A DNA stretch of 14,235 bases from Bacteroidales bacterium UBA1797. Lineage in GTDB: Bacteria > Bacteroidota > Bacteroidia > Bacteroidales > VadinHA17. The notes beneath the pieces were generated by a model. That model saw only the letters and a list, made by a program, of their open reading frames with translations, had not been told where the DNA came from and ran no database searches. Where the stretch lies: assembly GCA_002319885.1 (NCBI GenBank), contig DCFT01000074.1, positions 1 to 14,235 of the forward strand, given 5' to 3'. This document shows, piece after piece, positions 1 through 7,250 of this stretch (position 1 is its first letter; each line of letters starts with the position of its first letter). Position numbers and translations under genes: made by a program.

Positions 1-48
1 ACTCTTCTGATCCAGAATCAGACGTGTTGCCAATTACACTACGGGACA
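1..48 (-). tRNA. tRNA-Gln(CTG), 3' part outside window
   Basis: Read on the minus strand from 48 down to 1, the sequence folds as a tRNA 5' portion. The acceptor strand is TGTCCCG (48-42). The D-arm has GTGT/ACAC stems (39-36 and 27-24) around a loop with GG. The anticodon arm is TCTGA/TCAGA (22-18 and 10-6) with the seven-base loop TTCTGGA. The anticodon CTG at 15-13 reads the glutamine codon CAG. The weak U1 start of the acceptor stem also fits tRNA-Gln. The variable loop is only begun and the T-arm and acceptor 3' strand lie beyond the window, so completeness cannot be judged. It lies downstream of glnS on the same strand. Confidence 0.9.
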
Positions 49-60
49 ATTTTGCGGATG

Positions 61-68
61 CAAATATA
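61..68 (-). promoter_or_regulatory. -7 element of a Bacteroidota promoter for the tRNA-Gln
   Basis: The minus strand reads TATATTTG from 68 to 61, an exact match to the Bacteroidota -7 consensus TAnnTTTG. Initiation would fall roughly at 53-55, a few bases before the tRNA 5' end at 48. No good TTTG lies 19-21 nt upstream, so only the -7 half is supported. It suggests the tRNA has its own promoter and does not depend on glnS read-through. Confidence 0.55.
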
Positions 69-126
69 GAAAAATTTCCGTTAAAAAACTTTTGATAGAA
101 ATAAATATATGTTTAATAAGGTAATT

Positions 127-211
127 AAGAACTTACACAGACTTTGTCTACCGTAGCTTCAGCGAAGGCAGAAAGACACAGATTAGCACTGAGTTACACA
201 GAGAAAAAGAA
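127..211. repeat. Degenerate intergenic repeat of the CACAGAG type with an internal palindrome
   Basis: This sits in the gene-free stretch 49-260 between glnS and the tRNA. The nine-base word TTACACAGA occurs at 133-141 and again at 194-202. Between them is an imperfect palindrome: TGTCT (145-149) pairs with AGACA (174-178), and CTTC/GAAG (157-160, 164-167) closes an AGC loop. The CACAGA and CACTGAG words resemble the better-preserved element at 2059-2160. The direct repeat around a palindromic core could mean one repeat inserted into another, but it is too degraded to be sure. I see no gene or clear terminator in the rest of 69-260. Confidence 0.45.
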
Positions 212-260
212 CGTGCTTACTATGCTTCACACCTTACGCCTGACGCCCGATGCCTGAGCC

Positions 261-1964
261 TTATTTATTCATCTTCGCCCACGAATCCTTCAGCTGCACA
301 GTCCGGTTGAAAACAAGTTTTGAACCTGTCGAATCATAATCGACACAAAAATATCCAAGTCTCTGGAACTGAAATTTATCCAACGGTTTTGCAGAAGCAA
401 GTGAAGGCTCAACCTTACAACCTGTAAGTATTTTTAATGAATCGGGATTAAGAAATTTCCGGTAATCATCATCTTTTTGTCCTGAAGGATCTTCGTGGTT
501 AAATAATCTGTCGTACAACCTTACCTCTGCGTCTAAAGCATGTTGGGCCGATACCCAGTGAAGGGTCCCTTTAACCTTTTTCTCAGATGCATATTCACCA
601 CTCTTTGTCGCGGGATCGTAAGTACAGTAAACTTCTTCGATGGAACCGGTTGACTCATTTTTCTTAAAACCTTCACATTTAATTATATATGCTCCCTTTA
701 AACGTACTTCTGTACCCGGGGCCAGACGGAAAAATTTGTGAGGAGGGACCTCCATAAAATCTTCCTGTTCAATATAGACTTCCCTGCAGAATGGAATCTC
801 TCTTTTGCCCATTGATTCATCTTCCGGATTATTAATGAGCTCTACATTCTCGATCTTTCCTTCAGGATAGTTTTTAATTATGACTTTTAATGGGTTTAAA
901 ACTCCGAATACTCTTGGTGCTCTGATATTAAGATCTTCACGGATTGCATGTTCAAGAAGTGAGACATCGTTTATTGCCTCTACTTTTGTATAACCGATCA
1001 GGTCAACAAATCTTTTTATCGATTCAGGAGTGTAGCCTCTTCGCCTCAGACCACATAAGGTTGGCATCCGGGGATCGTCCCATCCATTTACATTGCCTTC
1101 CTGAACCAGCTCGAGAAGCTTTCTCTTACTCATCATGGTATAGGTGAGGTTAAGACGATTAAATTCAATCTGTCGCGGACGGTAACTATCTGTTTTAAGC
1201 TGATCGATAAACCAGTCATAAAGAGGACGGTGAACTTCAAATTCAAGTGTACAAAGAGAATGGGTGACACCTTCAAAATAGTCGCTTTGCCCGTGAGCAA
1301 AATCATACATAGGATATACATTCCATTTAGTGCCAGTACGATGATGAGCCGATTTTATGATTCTGTAAATAATAGGATCACGCATGTGCATGTTCGGTGA
1401 AATCATATCAATTTTTGCTCTCAGGACATGGCTTCCTTCATCAAATTCACCTTTATTCATTCTTCCGAACAGCTCAATGTTCAAATCAGCCATACGATCC
1501 CTGAACGGGCTCTCAACACCGGGCTGGGAAGGAGTCCCTTTCTGAGTAGCAATCAGATCGGCAGGTTGATCATCTACATAAGCAAGTCCCTTCTGAATGA
1601 GCTCTATGGCAAAATTGTAAAGGTTACCAAAATAGTCGGATGCGTAAAACTCTCTATCTTCCCAGTCAAAACCAAGCCAGTGAATATCTTCCTTAATTGA
1701 GTCCACATATTCAACGTCTTCTTTAATAGGATTGGTATCGTCGAAACGCAGATTGCATTTCCCGCCGTACTTTTGTGCCATACCAAAATCAAGACAGATA
1801 GCCTTTGCATGTCCTATATGAAGATATCCGTTTGGTTCAGGAGGAAATCGTGTGACAATTTTCCCTTTGTTCTTTCCTGCCTTTAGATCTTCAACTATAA
1901 ATTGTTCAATAAAACTTACCGATGGTTTTAATTCCTCTTTTTCTTTTGTTAGTTCGTCGTTCAT
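261..1964 (-). CDS. glnS: Glutaminyl-tRNA synthetase (GlnRS)
   Basis: Class I aminoacyl-tRNA synthetase that activates glutamine with ATP and charges tRNA-Gln in the cytoplasm. At 567 aa it matches the family (E. coli GlnRS is 554 aa). The ATP-binding HIGH signature is at residues 49-52 within PPEPNGYLHIGHAKA. The KMSKS-equivalent MMSKR is at 277-281, the usual variant in GlnRS. Residues from about 345 onward form the C-terminal beta-barrel anticodon-binding region (FGVLNPLKVII and following). The GlnRS-specific FDDTNP motif distinguishes it from bacterial GluRS. The ATG at 1964 is preceded by GAAGG and by a good promoter, and no upstream start fits better. A direct GlnRS means the genome need not rely on GatCAB transamidation for Gln-tRNA, although GatCAB may still exist. 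The tRNA-Gln(CTG) lies about 210 nt downstream on the same strand. Confidence 0.98.
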   Translation of the reverse strand: MNDELTKEKEELKPSVSFIEQFIVEDLKAGKNKGKIVTRFPPEPNGYLHIGHAKAICLDFGMAQKYGGKCNLRFDDTNPIKEDVEYVDSIKEDIHWLGFDWEDREFYASDYFGNLYNFAIELIQKGLAYVDDQPADLIATQKGTPSQPGVESPFRDRMADLNIELFGRMNKGEFDEGSHVLRAKIDMISPNMHMRDPIIYRIIKSAHHRTGTKWNVYPMYDFAHGQSDYFEGVTHSLCTLEFEVHRPLYDWFIDQLKTDSYRPRQIEFNRLNLTYTMMSKRKLLELVQEGNVNGWDDPRMPTLCGLRRRGYTPESIKRFVDLIGYTKVEAINDVSLLEHAIREDLNIRAPRVFGVLNPLKVIIKNYPEGKIENVELINNPEDESMGKREIPFCREVYIEQEDFMEVPPHKFFRLAPGTEVRLKGAYIIKCEGFKKNESTGSIEEVYCTYDPATKSGEYASEKKVKGTLHWVSAQHALDAEVRLYDRLFNHEDPSGQKDDDYRKFLNPDSLKILTGCKVEPSLASAKPLDKFQFQRLGYFCVDYDSTGSKLVFNRTVQLKDSWAKMNK

Positions 1965-1984
1965 CCTTCATAATGTTAAGGATA

Positions 1985-2015
1985 CAAAAATAGGATGAAT
2001 TTGAGTTAATAACAA
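1985..2015 (-). promoter_or_regulatory. Bacteroidota-type promoter for glnS
   Basis: On the minus strand TTG (2015-2013) is followed by a 20-nt spacer and TATTTTTG (1992-1985), matching the -33 TTTG / -7 TAnnTTTG architecture of the Bacteroidota housekeeping sigma factor. Initiation would fall near 1978, giving a short leader of about 14 nt before the glnS ATG at 1964. Confidence 0.65.
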
Positions 2016-2058
2016 GGGCTAATATGACGCTTTCAGGAGAGAGGGGCTTTAATTTTTT

Positions 2059-2160
2059 CTCTCTGTTTAGCCCTGTGCTTCTCCGTGCAACTCTGTGTAA
2101 CTTAGAATAAGAACTAACACAGAGATACACGGAGAAGCACAGAGGGTCACATAGAAAGAG
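2059..2160. repeat. Long imperfect inverted repeat of CACAGAG/CACGGAG units
   Basis: Left arm 2059-2104 and right arm 2113-2158 are imperfect reverse complements around a short centre (AGAATAAG). Each arm holds four units at about 10-bp spacing, for example CACAGAG, CACGGAG, CACAGAG, CACATAG on the right. Both arms share the exact word CACGGAGAAGCACAG. The element abuts the stop codon of the winged-helix regulator at 2161, so as RNA it could form a long hairpin that ends or protects that transcript. It has no coding capacity and no transposase. Confidence 0.8.
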
Positions 2161-2457
2161 TTAAGGATTTGGACTCAGATAGTCTTTGAGAGAGTTGACA
2201 TACTCAGTAAATTTTTCCTTCCCCAGCTCCGTAATATTGCAGAGAGTCTGAGGATAGTTGTTCCTGAAACTTTTTGTCACTTCTATATACCCAGCTTCCT
2301 TTAGTTTTGTGATCTGAATGCTCAGATTTCCCGCTGTAGCACCGGTTTGCTCCCTGATATAAGTAAATTCAGCAACTTCAGCGCTCATTAGCAAAGATAT
2401 TACTGCAAGACGCAACTGCGAATGCAGAATGGGATCGAGTTCCTTAAACCTTGTCAT
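2161..2457 (-). CDS. Small winged-helix transcriptional regulator (HTH_34-like)
   Basis: A 98-aa protein that is almost entirely one winged helix-turn-helix domain, of the HTH_34/ArsR-MarR-like type common in Bacteroidota. Helices are visible across LDPILHSQLRLAVISLLM and EFTYIREQTGATAGNLSIQI. The recognition helix lies around GNLSIQITKLKEAGYI, followed by a wing (VTKSFRNNYPQTLCNITE) and a C-terminal dimerisation helix (LGKEKFTEYVNSLKDYL). I chose the ATG at 2457. A TTG at 2463 would add only two residues. The gene overlaps the end of the membrane-protein gene by 14 nt, so the two are translationally coupled. There is no sensor domain. Such proteins usually act as dimeric repressors, and the half-site array at 3085-3108 is the natural target by inference. 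The ligand is unknown. Confidence 0.85.
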   Translation of the reverse strand: MTRFKELDPILHSQLRLAVISLLMSAEVAEFTYIREQTGATAGNLSIQITKLKEAGYIEVTKSFRNNYPQTLCNITELGKEKFTEYVNSLKDYLSPNP

Positions 2458-3031
2458 GATCAACTCTGTTTTTTAACAAATATCCAGGAATCAGGTAACC
2501 TAAAAGCATTGCTAACGCCGTACCTAATGAATAAAATGACTGACCGGCAAAATAAATTACAATCGCTAAGATCCAGAAGCAAATAGCTCCAAGAATCAAC
2601 GGCCTGAATCTGATCAGAAATCCTGAAATAAAAGTCGGAAACCCTACCAGCAACAGAATGTATGGAGAAACCAGGTCCATCCTTTTCGATTGTATAATGA
2701 ACAACACTGTCGCCGTAAAAAGAAATCCAATCCAGATCCACATATATAGAGTTCCTGTATAGGTTCTGACGGTGGCTTTTCGGCCTTTCAGAAATCCATA
2801 CAGCATTGATACAAAGACGCCGGGTATAACGAGAAACCAGACATAGTAGTGGTGTGTGATAGCGGTAAATTTCAGAAGCAGAAAATCTGAGAGAGCACAG
2901 GCGAAAATTAACCATCCCCAGAAAAGCAGGTAAAAACTTCCCTGGCGGATGTCAAACTTTGTTTTATTTATCATCTCTGATATGATTCTCAGGCTCTCTT
3001 CGCCTGTCATAATTTTTTCTTCGTTTTCCAT
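2444..3031 (-). CDS. Six-helix integral membrane protein of unknown function
   Basis: A 195-aa inner-membrane protein. After a charged N-terminus of about 28 residues there are six hydrophobic segments near residues 32-52, 64-82, 95-114, 123-141, 143-162 and 166-186. Basic loops such as KGRK and IRFRP separate some of them, and the C-terminus KNRVDHDKV is polar. I see no catalytic motif and no known transporter signature. The first gene of a two-gene unit, it overlaps the winged-helix regulator by 14 nt. HTH_34-type regulators paired with small multi-pass proteins are a familiar Bacteroidota arrangement, so regulator and membrane protein probably belong to one stress or membrane-homeostasis response. 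That role is inference only. ATG at 3031 has no Shine-Dalgarno but lies about 45 nt below a strong promoter. Confidence 0.85.
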   Translation of the reverse strand: MENEEKIMTGEESLRIISEMINKTKFDIRQGSFYLLFWGWLIFACALSDFLLLKFTAITHHYYVWFLVIPGVFVSMLYGFLKGRKATVRTYTGTLYMWIWIGFLFTATVLFIIQSKRMDLVSPYILLLVGFPTFISGFLIRFRPLILGAICFWILAIVIYFAGQSFYSLGTALAMLLGYLIPGYLLKNRVDHDKV

Positions 3032-3080
3032 AATAATGTTTATTTTTATGTTTCGTTCAAATATGAATGTAAATATGTCA

Positions 3081-3112
3081 CAAATATAAACTAGTTTATA
3101 ATATAAACCAAA
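3081..3112 (-). promoter_or_regulatory. Strong Bacteroidota promoter for the membrane protein/regulator operon
   Basis: On the minus strand TTTG (3112-3109) is separated by exactly 20 nt from TATATTTG (3088-3081), the best match in the window to TTTG-N20-TAnnTTTG. Initiation would fall near 3074, giving a leader of about 43 nt before the ATG at 3031. The spacer is occupied by the operator-like array described separately. Confidence 0.75.
3085..3108. promoter_or_regulatory. Operator-like array of three alternating 7-bp half-sites
   Basis: On the plus strand TATAAAC occurs at 3085-3091, its exact reverse complement GTTTATA at 3094-3100, and TATAAAC again at 3102-3108. The first two form a perfect 16-bp palindrome (3085-3100) and the last two an inverted repeat with one central base. 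The array fills the promoter spacer and runs into the -7 element, where a bound dimer would block RNA polymerase. The likely binder is the winged-helix protein at 2161-2457, giving autoregulation. The pattern is seen directly; the binder is inferred. Confidence 0.6.
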
Positions 3113-3144
3113 TATATTTTAATAATTAAATGAAAAAAATCTAT

Positions 3145-3240
3145 TTACCACTAAATGCACAAAGGGAAATCACAAAGTACACAAAGGGTATCGTTTTGAC
3201 TTTGTGTTCTTTGTGCCTTCTTTGTGTGCTTTGTGGTTAA
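3145..3240. repeat. Long imperfect inverted repeat of CACAAAG units, copy 1
   Basis: Left arm 3145-3188 and right arm 3198-3240 are imperfect reverse complements. The right arm read on the minus strand starts TTAACCACAAAG and contains four CACAAAG units at 9, 11 and 9 nt steps; the left arm starts TTACCACTAAATG and contains three. It sits between divergently transcribed genes (membrane protein, minus; folB, plus). Its relative is at 7251-7355. No coding capacity. Confidence 0.85.
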
Positions 3241-3278
3241 AAAATAAGTAAATAATTTATTTCTCAAAAAGCTGATTT

Positions 3279-3629
3279 ATGGGTCTGATTCAAATTGAGA
3301 ATATGGAGTTTTACTCCTTTCACGGACATTTCAAAGAAGAACGTATTGTTGGTAACAAGTTTCTTGTTGATCTTACTCTTGAAACAGATATGAAGTTGCC
3401 CGCATCAAGCGATAATCTAAAAGATGCCGTCAATTATCAGAGGGTATATGAGATAGTGAAGTCACAGATGGAGATGAAATCACATCTGCTTGAACATATT
3501 GCGGGTAGAATAATAGATGCCGTTTATGCTGAGATGGAGGGAATTGAAAAGGTTACTGTTAAGGTTTCAAAAATGAATCCTCCTATGGGAGGGAAGATCG
3601 GTGCTGTAAGTGTTGTTATGAGCCGTTAG
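3279..3629 (+). CDS. folB: Dihydroneopterin aldolase
   Basis: Cytoplasmic enzyme of folate synthesis that cleaves 7,8-dihydroneopterin to 6-hydroxymethyl-7,8-dihydropterin and glycolaldehyde. At 116 aa it is full length for the family (about 120). Family landmarks are present: FYSFHGHFKEE with the pterin-site glutamate E21, AVNYQRVY with the catalytic-site tyrosine Y53, LLEHIA (70-75), and VSKMNPP with the catalytic lysine K98; these align with E22, Y54 and K100 of the S. aureus enzyme. The protein works as an octamer in characterised species. It is transcribed alone: a repeat lies upstream and a terminator starts 11 nt after the stop codon. No other folate genes are nearby. ATG at 3279 has only a weak ribosome site (AAAAAGC). 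Confidence 0.95.
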   Translation: MGLIQIENMEFYSFHGHFKEERIVGNKFLVDLTLETDMKLPASSDNLKDAVNYQRVYEIVKSQMEMKSHLLEHIAGRIIDAVYAEMEGIEKVTVKVSKMNPPMGGKIGAVSVVMSR

Positions 3630-3639
3630 TACTACTCAC

Positions 3640-3670
3640 CGGTAATTTATATGATATTACCGATTTTTTT
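3640..3670 (+). terminator. Rho-independent terminator of folB
   Basis: CGGTAAT (3640-3646) pairs perfectly with ATTACCG (3656-3662) around a nine-base loop and is followed by a run of seven T (3664-3670). It starts 11 nt after the folB stop and separates folB from the ABC transporter genes. Confidence 0.8.
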
Positions 3671-3720
3671 GTTGAATTTTATTCATTATTGAATTCCTTT
3701 GCAATATATTTCAAAGGAAA

Positions 3721-5469
3721 ATGAATAAACCCGTCTCTCAATCTGAAAAAGATAAAACTGCAAAGGCAAGCATATTTAGTTTACTGAAACCCTACTCAGG
3801 ACTCGTGACTGTATTGATCGTTATGGCGCTTTTGGGAAGTGGTATTAACATTCTGATCCCGAAAATTATTGCTCATGGTATTGATGCATTTACTGCGAAT
3901 CATTTTAACACAGTTTCAGTGATCATTCAGTTTCTGGGAGCAGGCTTAGGAATATTCATATTTACTTCACTGCAAAACATAATTCAGGTCTTTGCCTCAG
4001 AACGTGTTGCCAAGGATATACGCGCACAACTTTCCGATAAGATTTCGCGTCAGAGCTATACATATGTACTTAAGACAAATCCATCGAAATTGCTGACGAA
4101 CCTTACATCAGATATAGACTCAGTAAAAATGTTTGTTTCACAGGCTTTTGTTACAATTATCTCATCGGTCTTTGTCATTGTCGGCACCTCAGTTCTGCTT
4201 ATTATGATAAACTGGAAACTTGCATTAGCTGTTATTTCAATTGTGCCGGTTATCGGAACTACATTTTTCATTGTGTTGCGAAAAGTGAGGGTCTTGTTTA
4301 AAAGAGGGCGTGAAGTTATTGATTCACTCAATAAAATTATTAACGAGAGTATTATGGGTTCCGCTTTAATAAGGGTACTCAATTCGCAACAACCTGAGAG
4401 TATGAAATTTTTGGAGTCCAACCTGGAATCACGTAATCTTGGATTATCTATTCTGAGGATGTTTGCTACTCTTATCCCGGTTATTATGTTTGTCTCCAAC
4501 ATGGCCGTTGTAACTATACTGGCCCTGGGAGGTCATTTTGTTGTTGCGGGTACGATGTCGCTCGGAAATTTTGCTGCTTTCAACAGTTACCTTATGCTGC
4601 TGATATTTCCAATACTCATGATTGGTTTCATGAGCAACATTATAGCGCAGGCTTCAGCTTCATACGTTAGAATAAATGAAGTTCTCGAAGCTCCGGCTGA
4701 GGTAGAAACAGGAACTATTGGAAGCACAATAAAAGGGGATATTAACCTGAAAAATGTTTCACTTTTTTACGGTGATAAACCTATTCTGAAAAATATTTCA
4801 TTTTCCGTAAAAGCCGGAAGCAAAACTGCCATTATCGGACCAACAGCGGCAGGAAAAAGCCAGTTATTATATTTACTCACAAATCTTGTTTCTCCCGATT
4901 CCGGGTCAATAGAATTCGATGGAGTTAGCATAGAGAAGTACACAAAGGAATTATTTCACAGTCAGATCGGCTTTGTTTTTCAGGATAGTGTAATATTCAA
5001 TATGAGTCTCCGGGAGAATATTGCATTTAATGACCGGGTAACCAATGAATCGCTGTTAAAGGCCATTGAAACAGCTGAATTAAACGATTTTATAGAATCA
5101 CTTTCCCAGAAGATCGATACGATAGTTTCTGAACGAGGAACAAGTCTTTCAGGTGGACAGAAACAGCGGATTATGCTGGCACGTGCATTGGCAGTAAATC
5201 CAAAAATTCTCTTACTTGACGATTTTACTTCACGCGTTGACAGGCAGACGGAAAACAAAATACTGTGCAACCTTGAAAACAATTATCCCCATATGACCCT
5301 CATTTCCGTTACACAAAAAATTGCGCCGGTAAGACATTTTGAACAGATTGTACTCCTTATGGAAGGTGAGGTTATAGCCACTGGGACACATAAAGAACTA
5401 AAACAGAGCTCCCCTGAATATATTCAGATTTACAGTTCGCAACGCAGTACCCATCATTATGAATTATAA
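3721..5469 (+). CDS. ABC exporter half-transporter, degenerate-site subunit
   Basis: A 582-aa type IV ABC exporter half: transmembrane domain (about 1-320) with six helices near 26-46, 66-90, 140-160, 165-185, 246-270 and 282-305, then a nucleotide-binding domain. Walker A GPTAAGKS is at 373-380, the Q-loop glutamine is Q421, and the signature LSGGQ at 476-480 is intact. The Walker B aspartate D500 is followed by D501 where the catalytic glutamate should be, and the switch histidine is replaced by Q532 (SVTQK). These are the hallmarks of the non-catalytic subunit of heterodimeric exporters such as TM287/288, BmrCD and TmrAB. A good ribosome site (AAAGGA) precedes the ATG. The gene overlaps its partner by 11 nt. 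Expected role: ATP-driven export of lipids, drugs or peptides; the substrate cannot be read from sequence. Confidence 0.95.
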   Translation: MNKPVSQSEKDKTAKASIFSLLKPYSGLVTVLIVMALLGSGINILIPKIIAHGIDAFTANHFNTVSVIIQFLGAGLGIFIFTSLQNIIQVFASERVAKDIRAQLSDKISRQSYTYVLKTNPSKLLTNLTSDIDSVKMFVSQAFVTIISSVFVIVGTSVLLIMINWKLALAVISIVPVIGTTFFIVLRKVRVLFKRGREVIDSLNKIINESIMGSALIRVLNSQQPESMKFLESNLESRNLGLSILRMFATLIPVIMFVSNMAVVTILALGGHFVVAGTMSLGNFAAFNSYLMLLIFPILMIGFMSNIIAQASASYVRINEVLEAPAEVETGTIGSTIKGDINLKNVSLFYGDKPILKNISFSVKAGSKTAIIGPTAAGKSQLLYLLTNLVSPDSGSIEFDGVSIEKYTKELFHSQIGFVFQDSVIFNMSLRENIAFNDRVTNESLLKAIETAELNDFIESLSQKIDTIVSERGTSLSGGQKQRIMLARALAVNPKILLLDDFTSRVDRQTENKILCNLENNYPHMTLISVTQKIAPVRHFEQIVLLMEGEVIATGTHKELKQSSPEYIQIYSSQRSTHHYEL

Positions 5470-7222
5470 TTTAAATCAACCATCAGATAAAAAGGAGCAA
5501 AAAGTATCCAATCTTGCCTCGCTCCGGAAATTAATAACTCTTATAGGAGAAGAACGACGCAATCTGACTATTGCCTCGGGAGCCATCTTTTTAAATGCGG
5601 GATTAAGTTTACTCGGACCGTATCTGATCGGTTACACCATCGACACGTACATTCAGACTAAGCAGTATCACGGTGTGATTGTTTTTGCCGGAATTCTACT
5701 ATTGTTATACATCGTTGCTTTTTTAGTGAACTACACACAGATGCTTATGATGGGAAGCATTGGCCAACGAATGCTTTATAGTCTGCGTAATGCTGTATTC
5801 AATAAGTTACAGGAACTGCCGGTTGATTTTTTTAATCAGAACAAAGCAGGAGACCTCATATCGAGAATTAATAATGATACGGATAAAGTAAACCAGTTCT
5901 TTTCACAATCGCTGATGCAGTTTATTGGCAGCACAATCACAATGACCGGTGCAGGGATTATTCTTTTATGCATAAATCTGCCTTTGGGTCTCGCAGCACT
6001 TTCTCCAGCTCTGATAGTATGGATATTTACTAAAATAATTTCACCCTGGGTCAAGCGCAAGAATGCAGCAAGTATGAAGAGTACCGGCAGTTTGAGTGCT
6101 GAAATACAGGAAAGCCTCGCCAACTTTAAAGTAATTATCGCTTTCAACCGCCGCGATTATTTCCGCAAACGCTTTGAAGAGGCTAACCAGGATAATTATT
6201 CCAAGTCAGTAAAGGCCGGAATAGCAAACAATGTATTTGCACCAGTGTATACTCTGGCAGCAAACTTAGGCCAGCTTATAGTCCTTTCCCTTGGTATTTA
6301 TTTAATTATGAAAGGACATTTTTCAATTGGATTGCTAATCAGCTTTATTGCATATGTTACTAACTTTTATAATCCTCTCCGGCAGCTCGCTGCTTTGTGG
6401 GCTAACTTTCAGGTAGCAATGGCCGGATGGGACCGGATCTCCCTTTTATTGTCGCTTGAAACAAATTTAGATTTAGTGGAAGATCCTAAATGCCAAACAA
6501 GTACTTCATATCTTCATTTTGGCAATGTATCCTTCAGATATCCTAACGGCAAAGATGTTTTGCACAAGGTAAGCTTCGATCTGGAACGTGGTAAAACTTA
6601 TGCTTTTGTTGGTCCTACAGGCGGCGGCAAAACAACCACAGCATCACTCATAGCAAGATTGTATGATGCAACCAGAGGTATTATATTGCTCGATGGCAAA
6701 GATATTCGTTCCTATAAACCGGAAGAACGTACCCGTAAAATAGGGTTTATTCTCCAGGAGCCATTTCTTTTTACCGGAACAGTACGCGACAACATTTTAT
6801 ACGGGAATGAAGAGTACAGGAACTATACAAATGAGCAATTATCTGAGGTAATCTCCGAAGCAGGACTTGAAAGTTTGCTGGCAAGATTCGATAAAGGCTT
6901 AGACACCAAAGTTCAAACTACAGGTGATGGCATAAGCCTGGGACAGAAACAACTCATTGCTTTCATGCGTGCTGTACTCAGGAAGCCTGAATTACTTATA
7001 CTTGATGAAGCCACTGCAAATATTGATACGGTTACGGAACAATTGCTGGACAGCATTCTGAAAAAACTTCCCGTATCGACTACAAGGGTAATAATAGCTC
7101 ATCGTTTAAACACAATTGAGAATGCCGATGAGATTTTCTTTGTGAACACTGGCAAGATTATCCTGGCAGGATCGTTCAATGATGCGATTAACCTGCTTTT
7201 GCATGGGAAAGTGGAAAGCTGA
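5459..7222 (+). CDS. ABC exporter half-transporter, catalytic-site subunit
   Basis: A 587-aa partner half-transporter with six transmembrane helices (about 35-320) and a C-terminal nucleotide-binding domain. Walker A GPTGGGKT is at 385-392, Q-loop Q433, Walker B D516 with the catalytic glutamate E517, and the switch histidine H548 (IIAHR) is present. Its signature is ISLGQ (492-496) instead of LSGGQ. In the heterodimer this signature faces the other subunit's degenerate Walker site, while this subunit's complete Walker set faces the partner's perfect LSGGQ. One canonical and one degenerate ATP site result, and the two genes fit each other exactly. The ATG at 5459 lies inside the end of the upstream gene without its own ribosome site, so translation is probably coupled, which favours equal amounts of both halves. 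Confidence 0.95.
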   Translation: MNYNLNQPSDKKEQKVSNLASLRKLITLIGEERRNLTIASGAIFLNAGLSLLGPYLIGYTIDTYIQTKQYHGVIVFAGILLLLYIVAFLVNYTQMLMMGSIGQRMLYSLRNAVFNKLQELPVDFFNQNKAGDLISRINNDTDKVNQFFSQSLMQFIGSTITMTGAGIILLCINLPLGLAALSPALIVWIFTKIISPWVKRKNAASMKSTGSLSAEIQESLANFKVIIAFNRRDYFRKRFEEANQDNYSKSVKAGIANNVFAPVYTLAANLGQLIVLSLGIYLIMKGHFSIGLLISFIAYVTNFYNPLRQLAALWANFQVAMAGWDRISLLLSLETNLDLVEDPKCQTSTSYLHFGNVSFRYPNGKDVLHKVSFDLERGKTYAFVGPTGGGKTTTASLIARLYDATRGIILLDGKDIRSYKPEERTRKIGFILQEPFLFTGTVRDNILYGNEEYRNYTNEQLSEVISEAGLESLLARFDKGLDTKVQTTGDGISLGQKQLIAFMRAVLRKPELLILDEATANIDTVTEQLLDSILKKLPVSTTRVIIAHRLNTIENADEIFFVNTGKIILAGSFNDAINLLLHGKVES

Positions 7223-7250
7223 GTTTGCCCAAAAGGGTTGTCAAGATCCA

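Noticed and set aside
1906..2130. A 74-residue minus-strand frame across the glnS start and the 2059-2160 repeat
   Set aside because: Its sequence is a translation of the palindromic repeat and the glnS leader in another frame, with no recognisable protein features.
2460..2915. A 151-residue minus-strand frame overlapping the membrane protein gene
   Set aside because: It is a shadow in another frame. The 195-aa protein in the main frame has clear membrane segments, a promoter and coupling to the next gene.
3145..3240. CACAAAG repeats considered as a CRISPR-like array
   Set aside because: The units are only 7 bp with 2-6 bp gaps, arranged as two inverted arms with no unique spacers, and no cas genes are present.
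4056..4502. A 148-residue minus-strand frame inside the first exporter gene
   Set aside because: Antisense to well-conserved transmembrane coding sequence, with no start signal or homology that I recognise.
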